From NCBI RefSeq assembly GCF_002813755.1, contig NZ_CP018061.1, positions 2,904,001 to 2,968,000 of the forward strand: a DNA stretch of 64,000 nt. Direction: 5' to 3'. This stretch comes from Enterococcus mundtii (GTDB taxonomy: Bacteria > Bacillota > Bacilli > Lactobacillales > Enterococcaceae). Positions within the stretch are counted from its first letter, which is position 1, and each line of letters begins with the position of its first letter. Shown piece by piece: positions 1-8,934 of this stretch. The notes beneath the pieces are model-generated. The model was not told where the DNA came from. It did not search any database and saw nothing but the letters and a program-made list of their open reading frames with translations. A program made the translations under genes and the position numbers.

Positions 1-114
1 CACATCTTCTGCTGCTTCAAAATCATAACCGGCAGCGTGATGAGTCGCTCTTTGCGGCAATTGGATCTGTTGATCCTGATAACGTGTAATTACTTCAAAA
101 CCTCTTTTATTCAC
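1..114 (-). CDS. dut: dUTP diphosphatase-like protein, N-terminal part (cut by window edge)
   Basis: The reverse strand opens at a GTG with a GGGAGGG ribosome binding site five bases upstream and reads VNKRGFEVITRYQD, then LPQRATHHAAGYDFEAAEDV, to the window edge. The AGYD stretch near the start is the conserved first motif of trimeric dUTPases, which hydrolyse dUTP to dUMP and pyrophosphate and keep uracil out of DNA. Only about 38 residues are visible, so the catalytic motifs further on cannot be checked. It is divergent from proB and shares the intergenic region 115-328 with it. The assignment rests on resemblance to the N-terminus of enterococcal dUTPase-like proteins. Confidence 0.7.
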   Translation of the reverse strand, partial: MNKRGFEVITRYQDQQIQLPQRATHHAAGYDFEAAEDV

Positions 115-254
115 CGAATCCCTCCCAGAGTAAACTAGTTCTATTTTAACATACCAAGCGACTGAATACCCAAAGTTAACGAATTCTTCATGAAATTCCT
201 TTCTCTATTTAAGAAACAAATTTATTGATTTTTTGAAAAAAAGTTTATTAAAAC

Positions 255-283
255 ATGACTTTATGATTGAAAACAAGTAGAAT
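255..283 (+). promoter_or_regulatory. Candidate proBA promoter
   Basis: An ATGACT box (255-260) lies 17 bases before TAGAAT (278-283), which resembles a sigma-A -35/-10 pair about 45 bases upstream of the proB start. The -10 match is good and the -35 match is moderate. It is the best pair seen in the AT-rich gap, and no operator was recognised. Confidence 0.4.
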
Positions 284-328
284 AGAGCAAAATCATTTCT
301 GTGTAAAAAAGATTAGTTGAGGTGCTCC

Positions 329-1132
329 ATGCGAAAAGAAATAATAGAAGCAAAACGAATCATTATAAAAATAGGAACAAGTACGTTGATCTATCCAAAT
401 GGCAACATCAATTTGGGCGCAATCGATCAACTCGCTTTTGTTCTCTCTGACCTTCGTAATCAAGGCAAAGAAATCGTCTTAGTCTCTTCCGGTGCAGTAG
501 GTGTTGGGATGCACAAGATGAATTTAGCAAAGCGTCCTAATACGATCCCAGAACAACAGGCGATTGCAGCAATTGGACAAGCTGAATTGATGAATATCTA
601 TAATCAACGGTTCAGTGCGTATGGTCAACAAACTGCCCAAATCTTAGTGACGCGAGATGTTATCGATTACCCTGAAAGCCGAAAAAATGTTGTCAATACG
701 TTAGAACAGCTACTAGCAATGGGAACCATTCCGATCGTCAATGAAAATGACACCGTCGCAGTTGATGAATTAGATCACTCCACCAAATTTGGCGACAACG
801 ATCAGTTATCTGCGATCGTTACCAAACTGATTGCCGCTGATCTACTCATCATTCTTTCAGATATCGACGGTTTTTATTCGGATAATCCAACCATCAATCC
901 TGACGCTGAAATGTATCAAACAGTTACCGCAATCGATGATGAACTGATGGCCCAAGCAGGTGGTGCTGGTAGCACCTACGGAACTGGTGGGATGGCAAGC
1001 AAACTAAAAGCAGCTTTAAGGATCTTTGAAGCAAATCGCCCAATGATCTTAGCAAATGGAAAAAATCCAGCAATCATTTTTGATATTTTGGCTGGAAAAG
1101 AAATCGGAACATTATTTAAGGAGGTTTTATAA
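329..1132 (+). CDS. proB: Glutamate 5-kinase
   Basis: Phosphorylates L-glutamate to gamma-glutamyl phosphate, the first step of proline synthesis in the cytoplasm. The protein is 267 residues of amino acid kinase fold. It has the N-terminal IIIKIGTSTL phosphate-binding strand, the VLVSSGAVGVG glycine-rich loop, the PIVNENDTVAVDE substrate loop, and GTGGMASKLKAA near the end. It lacks the C-terminal PUA domain of the E. coli enzyme, as is common in lactic acid bacteria. The ATG at 329 is preferred because GAGGTG lies just upstream; an in-frame TTG at 317 has no such site. It overlaps proA by one base, so the two are co-transcribed and probably translationally coupled. Confidence 0.95.
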   Translation: MRKEIIEAKRIIIKIGTSTLIYPNGNINLGAIDQLAFVLSDLRNQGKEIVLVSSGAVGVGMHKMNLAKRPNTIPEQQAIAAIGQAELMNIYNQRFSAYGQQTAQILVTRDVIDYPESRKNVVNTLEQLLAMGTIPIVNENDTVAVDELDHSTKFGDNDQLSAIVTKLIAADLLIILSDIDGFYSDNPTINPDAEMYQTVTAIDDELMAQAGGAGSTYGTGGMASKLKAALRIFEANRPMILANGKNPAIIFDILAGKEIGTLFKEVL

Positions 1133-2379
1133 TGACTGATCTTATCCAACTTGGGAAACAAGCAAAAAAAGGCGCACGCGAACTTGCTTTGATGCCGACT
1201 AAACAAAAAAATGACTTATTGTTGCAAATGGCACAAACAATCAAGAGAAATCAACTAGCCATTCTTGAAGCCAATCAAAAAGACTTAGATCAAGCGACAG
1301 AAAATAATATTAGCGAAACAATGCAAGATCGTTTACGGCTAACACCAGAACGTATCCATACAATGGCGGAAGAAATCATTAAAGTGGCGCAACTAGACGA
1401 TCCAATCGGAAAAGTCGATCACATGTGGCAAAACGAAGACGGTTTATTGATTGGCAAGAAGCGTGTCCCTCTAGGGGTCATCGGCATGATCTACGAATCA
1501 CGTCCGAATGTGACAACTGATGCGGCCAGTCTCGCATTTAAATCAGGAAATGCAGTGATTTTACGTGGTGGAAAAGAAGCCTTCCACTCCAATCAATTGT
1601 TGGTTGAATTACTTCAAGAAACATTGGAAAATGCTGAAGTATCGCCTTATACAATCCAATTCGTGGATGATACCTCTCATGAGACCGCTGCGGAATTGAT
1701 GCGTTTAACAGATTATTTAGACGTATTGATCCCTCGAGGTGGTGCTTCGTTGATCAAACGTGTGAAAGAGCAAGCCACTGTCCCAATCATTGAAACAGGC
1801 ACCGGCAACAACCATATTTATATCGATAAAGAAGCACAATTAGCCATGGCAGTGGATATCATTGTGAACGCCAAAACATCTCGCCCTTCTGTCTGTAACG
1901 CTGCCGAGACTTTGCTGATCCATTCAGAGATCGCGCCTTTCTTCTTGCCATCTATTGAGCAAGCACTGGTTGAACATGGTGTCTCTCTACATGCAGATGC
2001 TCGTGCGTTGGATTATTTAGAGACCGCAACCTTAGCAGACGAAACCGATTGGGATACAGAATATTTGGATTATATTTTAGCGGTTAAGATCGTTGATTCT
2101 TTGGACGAAGCAATCGAACATATCAACCGTCACAATACACAACATTCCGAAGCTATCGTGACGGACAGTTACACAGCAAGCCAACGCTTTTTAAATGAAG
2201 TTGATGCAGCTGCTGTTTACGTCAATGCTTCCACTCGCTTCACTGATGGTTCAGTATTTGGCTTCGGTGCAGAAATCGGTATTTCTACACAAAAACTCCA
2301 CGCTAGAGGTCCAATGGGGTTGAATGAGTTAACAACGACGAAATACATCATCTATGGAGATGGACAAATCCGTAAATAA
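1132..2379 (+). CDS. proA: Glutamate-5-semialdehyde dehydrogenase (gamma-glutamyl phosphate reductase)
   Basis: Second enzyme of proline synthesis: NADPH-dependent reduction of gamma-glutamyl phosphate to glutamate semialdehyde, which cyclises spontaneously. At 415 residues it has normal family length. Visible hallmarks are the VPLGVIGMIYESRPNVT segment, the PRGGASLIKRV nucleotide-binding region, the catalytic cysteine segment RPSVCNAAETLL (Cys near residue 261), and FGFGAEIGISTQKLHARGPMGL near the C-terminus. The ATG follows AAGGAGG by six bases and overlaps the proB stop codon. No proC gene is present nearby. A strong hairpin terminator follows at 2463-2510. Confidence 0.95.
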   Translation: MTDLIQLGKQAKKGARELALMPTKQKNDLLLQMAQTIKRNQLAILEANQKDLDQATENNISETMQDRLRLTPERIHTMAEEIIKVAQLDDPIGKVDHMWQNEDGLLIGKKRVPLGVIGMIYESRPNVTTDAASLAFKSGNAVILRGGKEAFHSNQLLVELLQETLENAEVSPYTIQFVDDTSHETAAELMRLTDYLDVLIPRGGASLIKRVKEQATVPIIETGTGNNHIYIDKEAQLAMAVDIIVNAKTSRPSVCNAAETLLIHSEIAPFFLPSIEQALVEHGVSLHADARALDYLETATLADETDWDTEYLDYILAVKIVDSLDEAIEHINRHNTQHSEAIVTDSYTASQRFLNEVDAAAVYVNASTRFTDGSVFGFGAEIGISTQKLHARGPMGLNELTTTKYIIYGDGQIRK

Positions 2380-2462
2380 TGTTTCCCGTGAAACATTTGA
2401 GGTTTGAGGTGTCTTTCATAATAAAGTTACGTAAAAACCAGAATATTCTTTATTAAAAAAAT

Positions 2463-2510
2463 AAGACGACATCCACAAAATTTTAAAATAAATTTCGTGG
2501 ATGTCGTCTT
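2463..2510. terminator. Bidirectional rho-independent terminator between proA and the convergent gene
   Basis: A perfect 14-bp stem (AAGACGACATCCAC paired with GTGGATGTCGTCTT) closes a 20-base AT-rich loop. T- or A-rich sequence on both sides lets it serve proBA on the plus strand and the gene ending at 2555 on the minus strand. Confidence 0.85.
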
Positions 2511-2554
2511 GTTTCTAAAGAGTGAACACTACTAGCACATTCTCCCTTGATAGA

Positions 2555-2866
2555 CTATTCTTCCGGTAATTGATCAAATAAAGAAAAGCCATCAAACGTT
2601 TCTCCATCATAATAGCGCAATAATTGTTCACTCGTCAGATTCGTGGTAGTTTCTTTTTCCTCTTCTGATTCAAGAAGAAGTTGTTCACGATAGATTCGGT
2701 AGGTCTCTGCTAATTGTTGCTGCATTTTTGCCCTTGAATTAGCCTCCGCATTGATCGTCGGAAGCTCCTTGATCAACCCTCGATAAATCAACTGTTCATC
2801 TACCCATTCAACAGGTAGTTCAACCATCGTCAAGCCTACCTCTTTAAAATATTCTTCGATCATCAT
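2555..2866 (-). CDS. Small acidic protein of unknown function (103 aa)
   Basis: I do not recognise this family. The protein is soluble-looking, with no signal peptide or membrane segment. It is rich in Glu and Gln, with a predicted helical middle (AKMQQQLAETYRIYREQLLLESEEEKE) and a C-terminal YYDGETFDGFSLFDQLPEE tail. A GTGAGG ribosome binding site lies upstream of two consecutive ATG codons, either of which could start it. It is convergent with proA and followed by the shared terminator. Codon use and a proper ribosome binding site favour a real gene. No function can be offered. Confidence 0.65.
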   Translation of the reverse strand: MMIEEYFKEVGLTMVELPVEWVDEQLIYRGLIKELPTINAEANSRAKMQQQLAETYRIYREQLLLESEEEKETTTNLTSEQLLRYYDGETFDGFSLFDQLPEE

Positions 2867-2947
2867 CTAAGCCTCACATTTATGTCTTGCTTGCATTTTA
2901 GCTTATCTCCCAGAAAGTTGCTAGCGACAACATAGAGACTTCTTTAT

Positions 2948-3388
2948 TTATTTTTGGATCGTCGCCAAAACTGCACGTGAAACTGGACCGACAAATAATA
3001 ATTGTAACGGCAACGCCATGATCACATTCATTTTCCAAGCTGTAAGATAGGCAGAAAGAAATTGTTCTGGAATCCCTTGTTCAATAACAATACCGAATAA
3101 TGACATACATGTCACCATACCTAAAACCATGAGGCATGAAATCGTGAGGATCATTTGCATTTTATTTTGTTTATTTATAGGTAATTTGAAAGCAATCTTT
3201 TTCGCGATTACTCCTATGATAAAAACATCTAAGATAAATGCCACGATAAATCCTGGTATAAGGCCTACGAATAAGTTTGATACATGCAACGCATTATGTA
3301 ACCAGAGATTATAGATACTCATCCCTAAAACCATCAGAAAACACATCATCGTTGTAAAAATAATTCCTTCTTTTTTGTTTGTTGGCAC
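2948..3388 (-). CDS. DUF2798-type membrane protein
   Basis: A 146-residue integral membrane protein with four hydrophobic segments arranged as two similar halves. Each half has a MVLGM motif in its first helix (FLMVLGMSIYNL and LMVLGMVTCMSLFG) and a second helix ending in positively charged residues (VIAKK and GPVSRA). This two-fold arrangement is typical of DUF2798 proteins, whose role is unknown. The GTG at 3388 is chosen because GGAG lies eight bases upstream; the next upstream in-frame GTG at 3397 sits directly on that site. It appears to be monocistronic. Confidence 0.7.
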   Translation of the reverse strand: MPTNKKEGIIFTTMMCFLMVLGMSIYNLWLHNALHVSNLFVGLIPGFIVAFILDVFIIGVIAKKIAFKLPINKQNKMQMILTISCLMVLGMVTCMSLFGIVIEQGIPEQFLSAYLTAWKMNVIMALPLQLLFVGPVSRAVLATIQK

Positions 3389-3483
3389 TTCAATCACTCC
3401 TTTTCATGAAAAACAGCATAGCATAAATGAAAATTTTTCGTAAGTTTTTTTCATAGCTTGCGTTAAGTTTTTTTATTCCAAAA

Positions 3484-3525
3484 AAATATCGCTCCCGGTT
3501 TAAGAACAACCTAGGTGCGATATTT
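3484..3525 (-). terminator. Terminator of the GH73 enzyme gene
   Basis: On the minus strand a 9-bp stem (AAATATCGC paired with GCGATATTT) is followed by a run of seven Ts. It lies about 55 bases beyond the stop codon at 3579. Confidence 0.85.
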
Positions 3526-3578
3526 ATTATCTCAATCAATTCTTTTTCGATAGATAAACTACAACGTAAATTCTTGTT

Positions 3579-4763
3579 TTAATACGCATAGAACCCGATA
3601 CCTTCATATCTCCAACCCAATGGTGTCAACGAATCTCTCTCAGCTGAGCTTAGCGTATAATGGTGCGTTCCTATTGTTTCATTTGGATTAAACAAACGAT
3701 AAATTGGTTTTGAACCACCTGAAAAGAAACTTAATCCTTCATATCTCCAACCAAGTGGCGTCAAAAAGTTGATTTCTGACTGAGCCATCGTATAATGATG
3801 ATCCCCGTTATTTGGATTGTACAGACGATAAACCGGTTGCCCACTGTTTGGTGCTTGCCATGCAATCCCTTCATAGATCCAGCCAACTGTTGATAAGTGG
3901 TTTCTCTCACCCACATTCAAAGTATACAAATGCTGTCCAGTACTACGATTATATAAACGATACATTGGTGAAGTATCGACATTCGGTGTGTCATACTGAG
4001 TAAGATTGTATGTTTCAATCACGTTGTTTAGAATAGAACCATAATTAGGAGCTGTAGCATAGCGGCCCGTCAACCATGCTGTGGCATCTCGATAAGAAGA
4101 AGTATTACTTCTCCATGCACCTGAATAGAAGAAGACTCCTGGTTGGAAAGAAGTAGTCTTCAATACCGTCACATTATCTTGTAATGACTCTGCATAAGAT
4201 GGATATTTACGAAAAGCTGCATTTACAGTAATCCATTGCCCATTGATAAACTCTGAAGTTGGCATCGTAACAGATTGTCCATTATAGCTACCTTTGATAC
4301 CAAATAAATTATAATTTGGAGCAGCAGATAGCGTACTTCTGCCCCAACCACTTTCCACAATCGCTTGTGCAATCATAACTGAAGCATATAGATCATTTGC
4401 GTTAGCTAATGTTTGGGCACTTGCTGCAATACTATCTATAAATGCTTGTTGTGCATTAACAGAAGAACGTGCAGAAAAAGCTGATACCTCTGGACTTTCA
4501 AATTGTGATAAATCTGCTTGATGCGTATGCGTTAATTCATCTCCATTAGTTAGAGGATTCGTAATTACTTCTGTTTTTTCTACAGGTTCGCTAGTCTGTT
4601 CTGATCCGTCTGATTCAGTGGTTGCCGTTACTCCCTCGATTTGGGTTGAAACTGTTGTTTCAGTAGAACTCGATGTTATTGATTCTTCTGCAAGTACTAC
4701 AAGGTTCGTAGATACTAAACTGCTTAGAACGATTGCACTAAATAAAATATTTTTTGCTTTCAT
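3579..4763 (-). CDS. Secreted GH73 glucosaminidase/muramidase with three DUF5648 repeats
   Basis: A cell-wall hydrolase expected to cut glycan strands of peptidoglycan. The 394 residues comprise a signal peptide (about 1-25, ending in a VLAEE cleavage region), a Ser/Thr-rich linker (about 27-90), and a GH73 (LytG/FlgJ-like) domain at about 105-255. That domain contains the [15 protein letters not shown] segment with the likely catalytic glutamate and [10 protein letters not shown]. Three tandem C-terminal DUF5648 modules follow (about 268-394), each with YRLYNP..G.HHYT and LGWRYEG. Such modules are thought to aid wall or surface binding. AAGGAG lies seven bases before the ATG. There is no LPXTG or membrane anchor, so release or non-covalent wall attachment is expected. 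Confidence 0.88.
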   Translation of the reverse strand: MKAKNILFSAIVLSSLVSTNLVVLAEESITSSSTETTVSTQIEGVTATTESDGSEQTSEPVEKTEVITNPLTNGDELTHTHQADLSQFESPEVSAFSARSSVNAQQAFIDSIAASAQTLANANDLYASVMIAQAIVESGWGRSTLSAAPNYNLFGIKGSYNGQSVTMPTSEFINGQWITVNAAFRKYPSYAESLQDNVTVLKTTSFQPGVFFYSGAWRSNTSSYRDATAWLTGRYATAPNYGSILNNVIETYNLTQYDTPNVDTSPMYRLYNRSTGQHLYTLNVGERNHLSTVGWIYEGIAWQAPNSGQPVYRLYNPNNGDHHYTMAQSEINFLTPLGWRYEGLSFFSGGSKPIYRLFNPNETIGTHHYTLSSAERDSLTPLGWRYEGIGFYAY

Positions 4764-5212
4764 TTCATTCTCCTTTTTCTCAATAATTTTATAACAGCAT
4801 GTGCAATTATGAGAGATCAGATATATGTATCATCAAATCTTCAAAAAATTAATTTTATTACTCCATAAAAACCACACATTTTTAATTATACACAACTATA
4901 TACCTCTTTTCAGCCACAAAATTATTAAGATTTACAAGTGGTAGAAATATTTAAATCAGGAAAACGTTTATGTCAAACCTTATAAAATAAATTAAAACAA
5001 AACAATAAATAGCTGAGATAACGCAAGCATGAAATTCCTTTAAACTAAAAAACTAACTAAACAGCACCATCAAAAAATAAGTCGAGAAACTAAAAATCAA
5101 CAACTGACTCTTAGCTACTCGACCTATGTTTGATTTGAATTTTAAAAGAAAAACAACACAAATAATGAGTAAGAAAATGTTTTCTACAAACTCTACTTTT
5201 TACGTAAATTTG
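4764..5212. other. AT-rich intergenic region
   Basis: About 450 bases between the GH73 gene start and the qorB-like stop. It contains the terminator at 5081-5123 and presumably the GH73 promoter, but no -35/-10 pair there is convincing. No coding sequence or RNA gene was recognised in the rest. Confidence 0.6.
5081..5123 (-). terminator. Terminator of the qorB-like gene
   Basis: On the minus strand GTCGAGTAGCTAA pairs imperfectly (10 of 13) with TTAGTTTCTCGAC. The hairpin is followed by TTATTTTTTG. It lies about 90 bases downstream of the stop at 5213. Confidence 0.65.
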
Positions 5213-6058
5213 CTAGATACCTAACTCCCTTAACCCATCTTCTATCGAAGTCAATTTGCGACCTAATACTTTTTCAAAATCATCAGAAGTTACATCTAAC
5301 TGATTGTTGCGAATATCATTTTGGATTGCAGTCGTCATTTCTGCACCACCTTGAGAAAATCCCGACGCTGTTAGTTTAGCTGTGAATTCATCTGCATCCA
5401 ACGAAAGGATTTCTAAAGATTTCCCGCTTACTCTAGCAACTTGTTCTGCCAAGGCTTGATAGGTGATTGGTTTTCCAGATAATTCTAAGACCTCAGGATA
5501 ATCCATTCCTGCTAATACTTTTGCAGCTACTTCTGCATACTCTCTCTTTAACGCCCAACCGGTCTTGCCTTCGCCAGCTGCATAAACAAACTGACCAGTT
5601 TTCAATGCTACTTCAATCAATGGCATCTCATTTTCTAGGTACCAGTTATTTCTTAAAAAGGTATGTTTGATACCAGATTCTTTGATGATTTTTTCTGTAA
5701 ATTGATGGTCTGGAGCCAAGATACTGGTCGAATGATCTGCATCCGCAAAACTAGTATAGGCAATAAAAGAAACCCCTGTTTCTTTTGCTGCTTCTACAAC
5801 ATGTTGATGTTCAGCTTGTCGGTTTCCCGGTACACCTGATACAAATAATAGACGATCGATTCCTTGTAGCGCCTGTACCATTGTCTCGCGATCTGCATAA
5901 TCACCGATGCGAACTTGAAGACCTGCTTCAATTAATTTCTGGGCTTTTTCTTCATTACGAGCAAGGACATAGATTTCCTCCAAAGGAACCAGTTTCTTTA
6001 ATTCTTCTAAAGCGTAGCGTCCAAATCCTCCAGTTGCTCCTGTTACTAAATAAGTCAT
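5213..6058 (-). CDS. NmrA/QorB-like NAD(P)H-dependent oxidoreductase
   Basis: A 281-residue atypical short-chain dehydrogenase of the NmrA/QorB type. The N-terminus carries the dinucleotide-binding TGATGGFGRYALEEL motif, followed by YVLARNEEKAQKL, where an Arg after the second strand suggests NADPH preference. RLLFVSG, YTSFADAD and FLRNNWYLEN match the region that shapes the quinone/NADPH site in E. coli QorB. It probably reduces quinones or reactive carbonyls in the cytoplasm. It is transcribed divergently from an Rrf2 regulator 121 bases away, an arrangement often seen where the regulator controls the enzyme. The natural substrate is unknown. Confidence 0.8.
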   Translation of the reverse strand: MTYLVTGATGGFGRYALEELKKLVPLEEIYVLARNEEKAQKLIEAGLQVRIGDYADRETMVQALQGIDRLLFVSGVPGNRQAEHQHVVEAAKETGVSFIAYTSFADADHSTSILAPDHQFTEKIIKESGIKHTFLRNNWYLENEMPLIEVALKTGQFVYAAGEGKTGWALKREYAEVAAKVLAGMDYPEVLELSGKPITYQALAEQVARVSGKSLEILSLDADEFTAKLTASGFSQGGAEMTTAIQNDIRNNQLDVTSDDFEKVLGRKLTSIEDGLRELGI

Positions 6059-6099
6059 ATTCCCACTCCCTATTGATTAATTATTTTTGTTCACATAGC

Positions 6100-6120
6100 T
6101 GTACATTTTTAAAATACACC
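6100..6120. promoter_or_regulatory. Candidate Rrf2-family operator between the divergent genes
   Basis: An imperfect dyad reading TGTACATTTTTAAAATACACC has 7 of 11 symmetric positions. It lies between the divergent qorB-like and rrf2-like starts, where a shared operator would be expected. Rrf2 proteins of the YwnA/CymR type bind AT-rich dyads like this. Binding is inferred only from position and symmetry. Confidence 0.35.
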
Positions 6121-6179
6121 ATTATCATAAAGAGTATGCTAAGATAAGTCAAGAAATCAAGTTGAAAGGATGGATTTTA

Positions 6180-6647
6180 ATGAAATATTCTCTACAATTA
6201 AGCGATGCAATTCATATCCTAGCTTATATCCACATATTTCAAGGAACTGATTTACTTTCAAGTGACATGATTGCAAGTAGCATTGAAACGAATCCAACAA
6301 ATGTTCGAAAAATCATGAGTCAATTAAAAAAAGCAGACCTTATCCATACAACAAGTGGGAAACCAACACCCGTACTTGCGAAAGCTCCCGAAAATATCAA
6401 TTTATTGGAAATTTATCGAAGTATTGAAGGTAACACGAATTTGATCCAAGTAGACCCAAAAACAAATCCGAATTGCGTGGTAGGCGCTAATATCCAAGAA
6501 GTCTTAGCTGCAACTTATTCTCGATTACAAAAAAAAGTGGAAGAAGAAATGGCAGTAATCACTTTAGATGGACTCATTAAACAGATTGTATTATCAGAAA
6601 AAGAGAAACGTCCAGAAAATCAGCCACTCGTGGAAAAATTCCTTTAG
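6180..6647 (+). CDS. Rrf2-family transcriptional regulator
   Basis: A 155-residue winged helix-turn-helix repressor of the Rrf2 family. It has an N-terminal YSLQLSDAIHILAYIHIF helix, recognition region SSIETNPTNVRKIMSQL (about 33-49), and wing region ADLIHTTSGKPTPVLAK. It lacks the three-cysteine iron-sulfur cluster motif of IscR/NsrR. Only one cysteine (NPNCVVG, about residue 100) is seen, as in YwnA-type members, where a single cysteine could sense oxidants or electrophiles. The ATG at 6180 follows GAAAGGATGG and is preferred over the upstream in-frame TTG at 6162. It probably controls the divergent oxidoreductase gene and itself. Confidence 0.82.
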   Translation: MKYSLQLSDAIHILAYIHIFQGTDLLSSDMIASSIETNPTNVRKIMSQLKKADLIHTTSGKPTPVLAKAPENINLLEIYRSIEGNTNLIQVDPKTNPNCVVGANIQEVLAATYSRLQKKVEEEMAVITLDGLIKQIVLSEKEKRPENQPLVEKFL

Positions 6648-6819
6648 TTTTTAAGTAAATCGGAGTTACTTTTAGTTATCTAAAAATTAAAATAACAGTT
6701 TTATATTATTATTACTTTTATAATAGATTAAATAATCTTCGTACTGGAAAAAAATTGCTGTTTTCTTTTTATTTATTCGGTAAAATTAAACTATGAAGAT
6801 AACTAAAGGAGGAAATATT

Positions 6820-8427
6820 ATGAAAGATTGGAAAAACGGTTTTTGGGAATCTGATTTAGATCATGGCTATGAATTGTTTATTGAAAAACGTGTTCATGGA
6901 TATTTGTTTACAAAAGAAAAAATCATCGCAAAAGTCACAGAAGAAAACAACAAGGAGTATGACGTACTTGTCCAGTTAACAGATGACGACCAATTCTATG
7001 GTCTGTCTTGCAGTTGCTCCCACGAAGACACAGGTCATTGTCCTCATGTCGTAGCTATCTTGTTCAAATATGAACAAGAAAAAGAGCAGGAAAAAGCAAA
7101 TGAACTGGTCAAGTTGATCTCTTATGCAAATGAACAAGATATTCAAGACTTTCTATTAAATGTTTTAAAAGAGAATCAAGAACTAACTCAACGATTCCAA
7201 GAACATACTGCAATCAAAAATATTGACGATTACGATAAAATGATTGTTATTTTAGAAAAACATACACATTATTCTGGGAGCAACATTCATGATCGTACAC
7301 TTCAAAACATCAATAAAGAACTGTCTGAATTTTTAAACAGTCTTATTGATACATCAATCGAAAAAAAGCAAATCCTTCATGCATTCGAATTAATGAACAG
7401 AATAGTGGAACACTTTGATTTATCAAAAGTACATAATGTAGAAAATGATATCAGTCTTATCATGCATCACTGTTATTCTCTATGGAAAAAGTTACTGAGA
7501 CATGCATCCGAGCCAGAAAAACAACGAATATATTCTAAACTTTCGACCAAAATAAGTAGTGCAGGCCAATCTAGCTTTTATATCCAACAAATTTTACATG
7601 AAGAATTCCCCGAACAGTACTTTGATCAGGATCAGCAAAAACTTGATCAAACATCTGAAAATGGCGGACACTTCAACTATAAAAACAAACGACTTCTATC
7701 CATTCGCCAAATGGAAAATTTGAATTATACAGACAACCAAATTCATCAACGTGCACGTGAAAGCTGGCAATCTCCAACTATACGTTCACAATATATCGAC
7801 TATCTGATGCAAAAGAGAGCTTATGAAGAAGCAATTACTGTTTTGAATGAAAGTATTGTATTAGATCAACACTCTTCTGATATGGTCACCTTGCATCGCT
7901 ATGCATTAAAAAACCTCTATCATAAGTTAGGAAAAAAAGAGCTTTATGCGGAACAAATTTTACATCTCCTATTAGAAGGAGAGACCGTCGATATGAATTT
8001 GATTCATCAATTGAAAAAAACATATTCGATTGATCAGTGGGAAGAAGTACGAGAAAACTTATTTGAAAAATTAAAGTATCGTACAGACGTTGGATTGTTC
8101 TATTCGAAAGAAAGACGATACGATCTATTGTTGGATTATGTTCTCAAGTCACCTGGACTGGAAGAAGCCAGCCGCTATTTTTCTTTCTTAAGAAAGCAGT
8201 TCCCAGAAGCACTCCTTCAAAAATATGAATATGAATTACGCCGGATGGCTGCTGAGACGACTACACGTTTACGGTATCATAAAATGGCTTTGCTGATCGC
8301 CGAAATGGCCACCCTCCCTAGTAGCACGATCTCTGTTCAATTACTGATCAAAGAACTAAAAGAAAAGTACCCGCGCAGAAAAGCAATGCTAGAAGAACTA
8401 AAAAAGTTAGAAAAAACATATAAATAA
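6820..8427 (+). CDS. SWIM zinc-finger domain protein
   Basis: A 535-residue cytoplasmic protein with an N-terminal SWIM domain. The Cys-x-Cys and Cys-x-His ligands are in SCSCSHEDTGHCPHVVAILF (about 58-77), a zinc-binding fold that contacts DNA or proteins. The rest is helical and rich in Leu, Glu and Lys, with no recognised catalytic domain. SWIM proteins of this type often neighbour or fuse to SNF2 helicases, but no helicase gene is adjacent here. The ATG at 6820 is chosen because AAAGGAGG lies eight bases upstream; the in-frame ATG at 6793 precedes that site. It is a stand-alone unit ending at the terminator at 8465. Confidence 0.8.
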   Translation: MKDWKNGFWESDLDHGYELFIEKRVHGYLFTKEKIIAKVTEENNKEYDVLVQLTDDDQFYGLSCSCSHEDTGHCPHVVAILFKYEQEKEQEKANELVKLISYANEQDIQDFLLNVLKENQELTQRFQEHTAIKNIDDYDKMIVILEKHTHYSGSNIHDRTLQNINKELSEFLNSLIDTSIEKKQILHAFELMNRIVEHFDLSKVHNVENDISLIMHHCYSLWKKLLRHASEPEKQRIYSKLSTKISSAGQSSFYIQQILHEEFPEQYFDQDQQKLDQTSENGGHFNYKNKRLLSIRQMENLNYTDNQIHQRARESWQSPTIRSQYIDYLMQKRAYEEAITVLNESIVLDQHSSDMVTLHRYALKNLYHKLGKKELYAEQILHLLLEGETVDMNLIHQLKKTYSIDQWEEVRENLFEKLKYRTDVGLFYSKERRYDLLLDYVLKSPGLEEASRYFSFLRKQFPEALLQKYEYELRRMAAETTTRLRYHKMALLIAEMATLPSSTISVQLLIKELKEKYPRRKAMLEELKKLEKTYK

Positions 8428-8464
8428 TCTAGCGATAGCGACCCTATTCACAGTCATTATTTCG

Positions 8465-8504
8465 AAAAGCCGAATCAATAGCATTGCTTGTTGATTCGGC
8501 TTTT
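8465..8504. terminator. Bidirectional terminator between the SWIM gene and the T7SS locus
   Basis: A perfect 14-bp stem (AAAAGCCGAATCAA paired with TTGATTCGGCTTTT) with a 12-base loop. It is followed by Ts on the plus strand and, through its A-rich left arm, also on the minus strand. It ends both the SWIM gene and the leftward type VII locus. Confidence 0.88.
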
Positions 8505-8601
8505 TGTATAGACGCTTATAAATAAATTCGTTGATTTCCTATATTTTCCTAAAAAAGAAAAAGCATTTCAACCACTTTTAAATAACATGCCGGTTCATCT
8601 G

Positions 8602-8934
8602 TCAATCAAATCCAACCGGAATTGATTGGGCTGGTTTACTGGTTGCTTGCTTCACGTCAGTCTCCCACTTGCTATAGATATCTAAAAATCTCACTTCTTC
8701 TTCATCACTATATCCTTCAAAAACAACTTTATCGATATTTCCATGATCAAAAAAAATCGTTGTTTCAGGATTTAATCCTGAGGGGTAAAGCACTGCCATA
8801 TAGTCTGCAAACGTATCTTTTTTCGACTGTTGATCTGTATATACAGCACCTCTTCCAACGATGACTAATTTTTGTAACCCTTCCTCAAGCAACACGACAC
8901 TTCCTAATGGTAATAACTTTTTCCCCTCATTCAT
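8602..8934 (-). CDS. DUF4176 protein at the end of the T7SS effector module
   Basis: A 110-residue soluble protein with the DUF4176 pattern: an N-terminal LLPLGSVVLLEEGLQKLVIVGRG strand pair, then DYMAVLYPSGLNPETTIFFDHGNIDKVVFEGY. DUF4176 proteins regularly accompany LXG effectors in Firmicutes type VIIb loci and are considered effector-specific accessory or targeting factors. It is the last gene of the leftward run, and its ATG overlaps the upstream membrane protein stop by eight bases. A clear AAGGAGG precedes it. It is a distant paralogue of the DUF4176 gene at 12979-13380, and pairing with this effector or an older one cannot be told from sequence. Confidence 0.82.
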   Translation of the reverse strand: MNEGKKLLPLGSVVLLEEGLQKLVIVGRGAVYTDQQSKKDTFADYMAVLYPSGLNPETTIFFDHGNIDKVVFEGYSDEEEVRFLDIYSKWETDVKQATSKPAQSIPVGFD

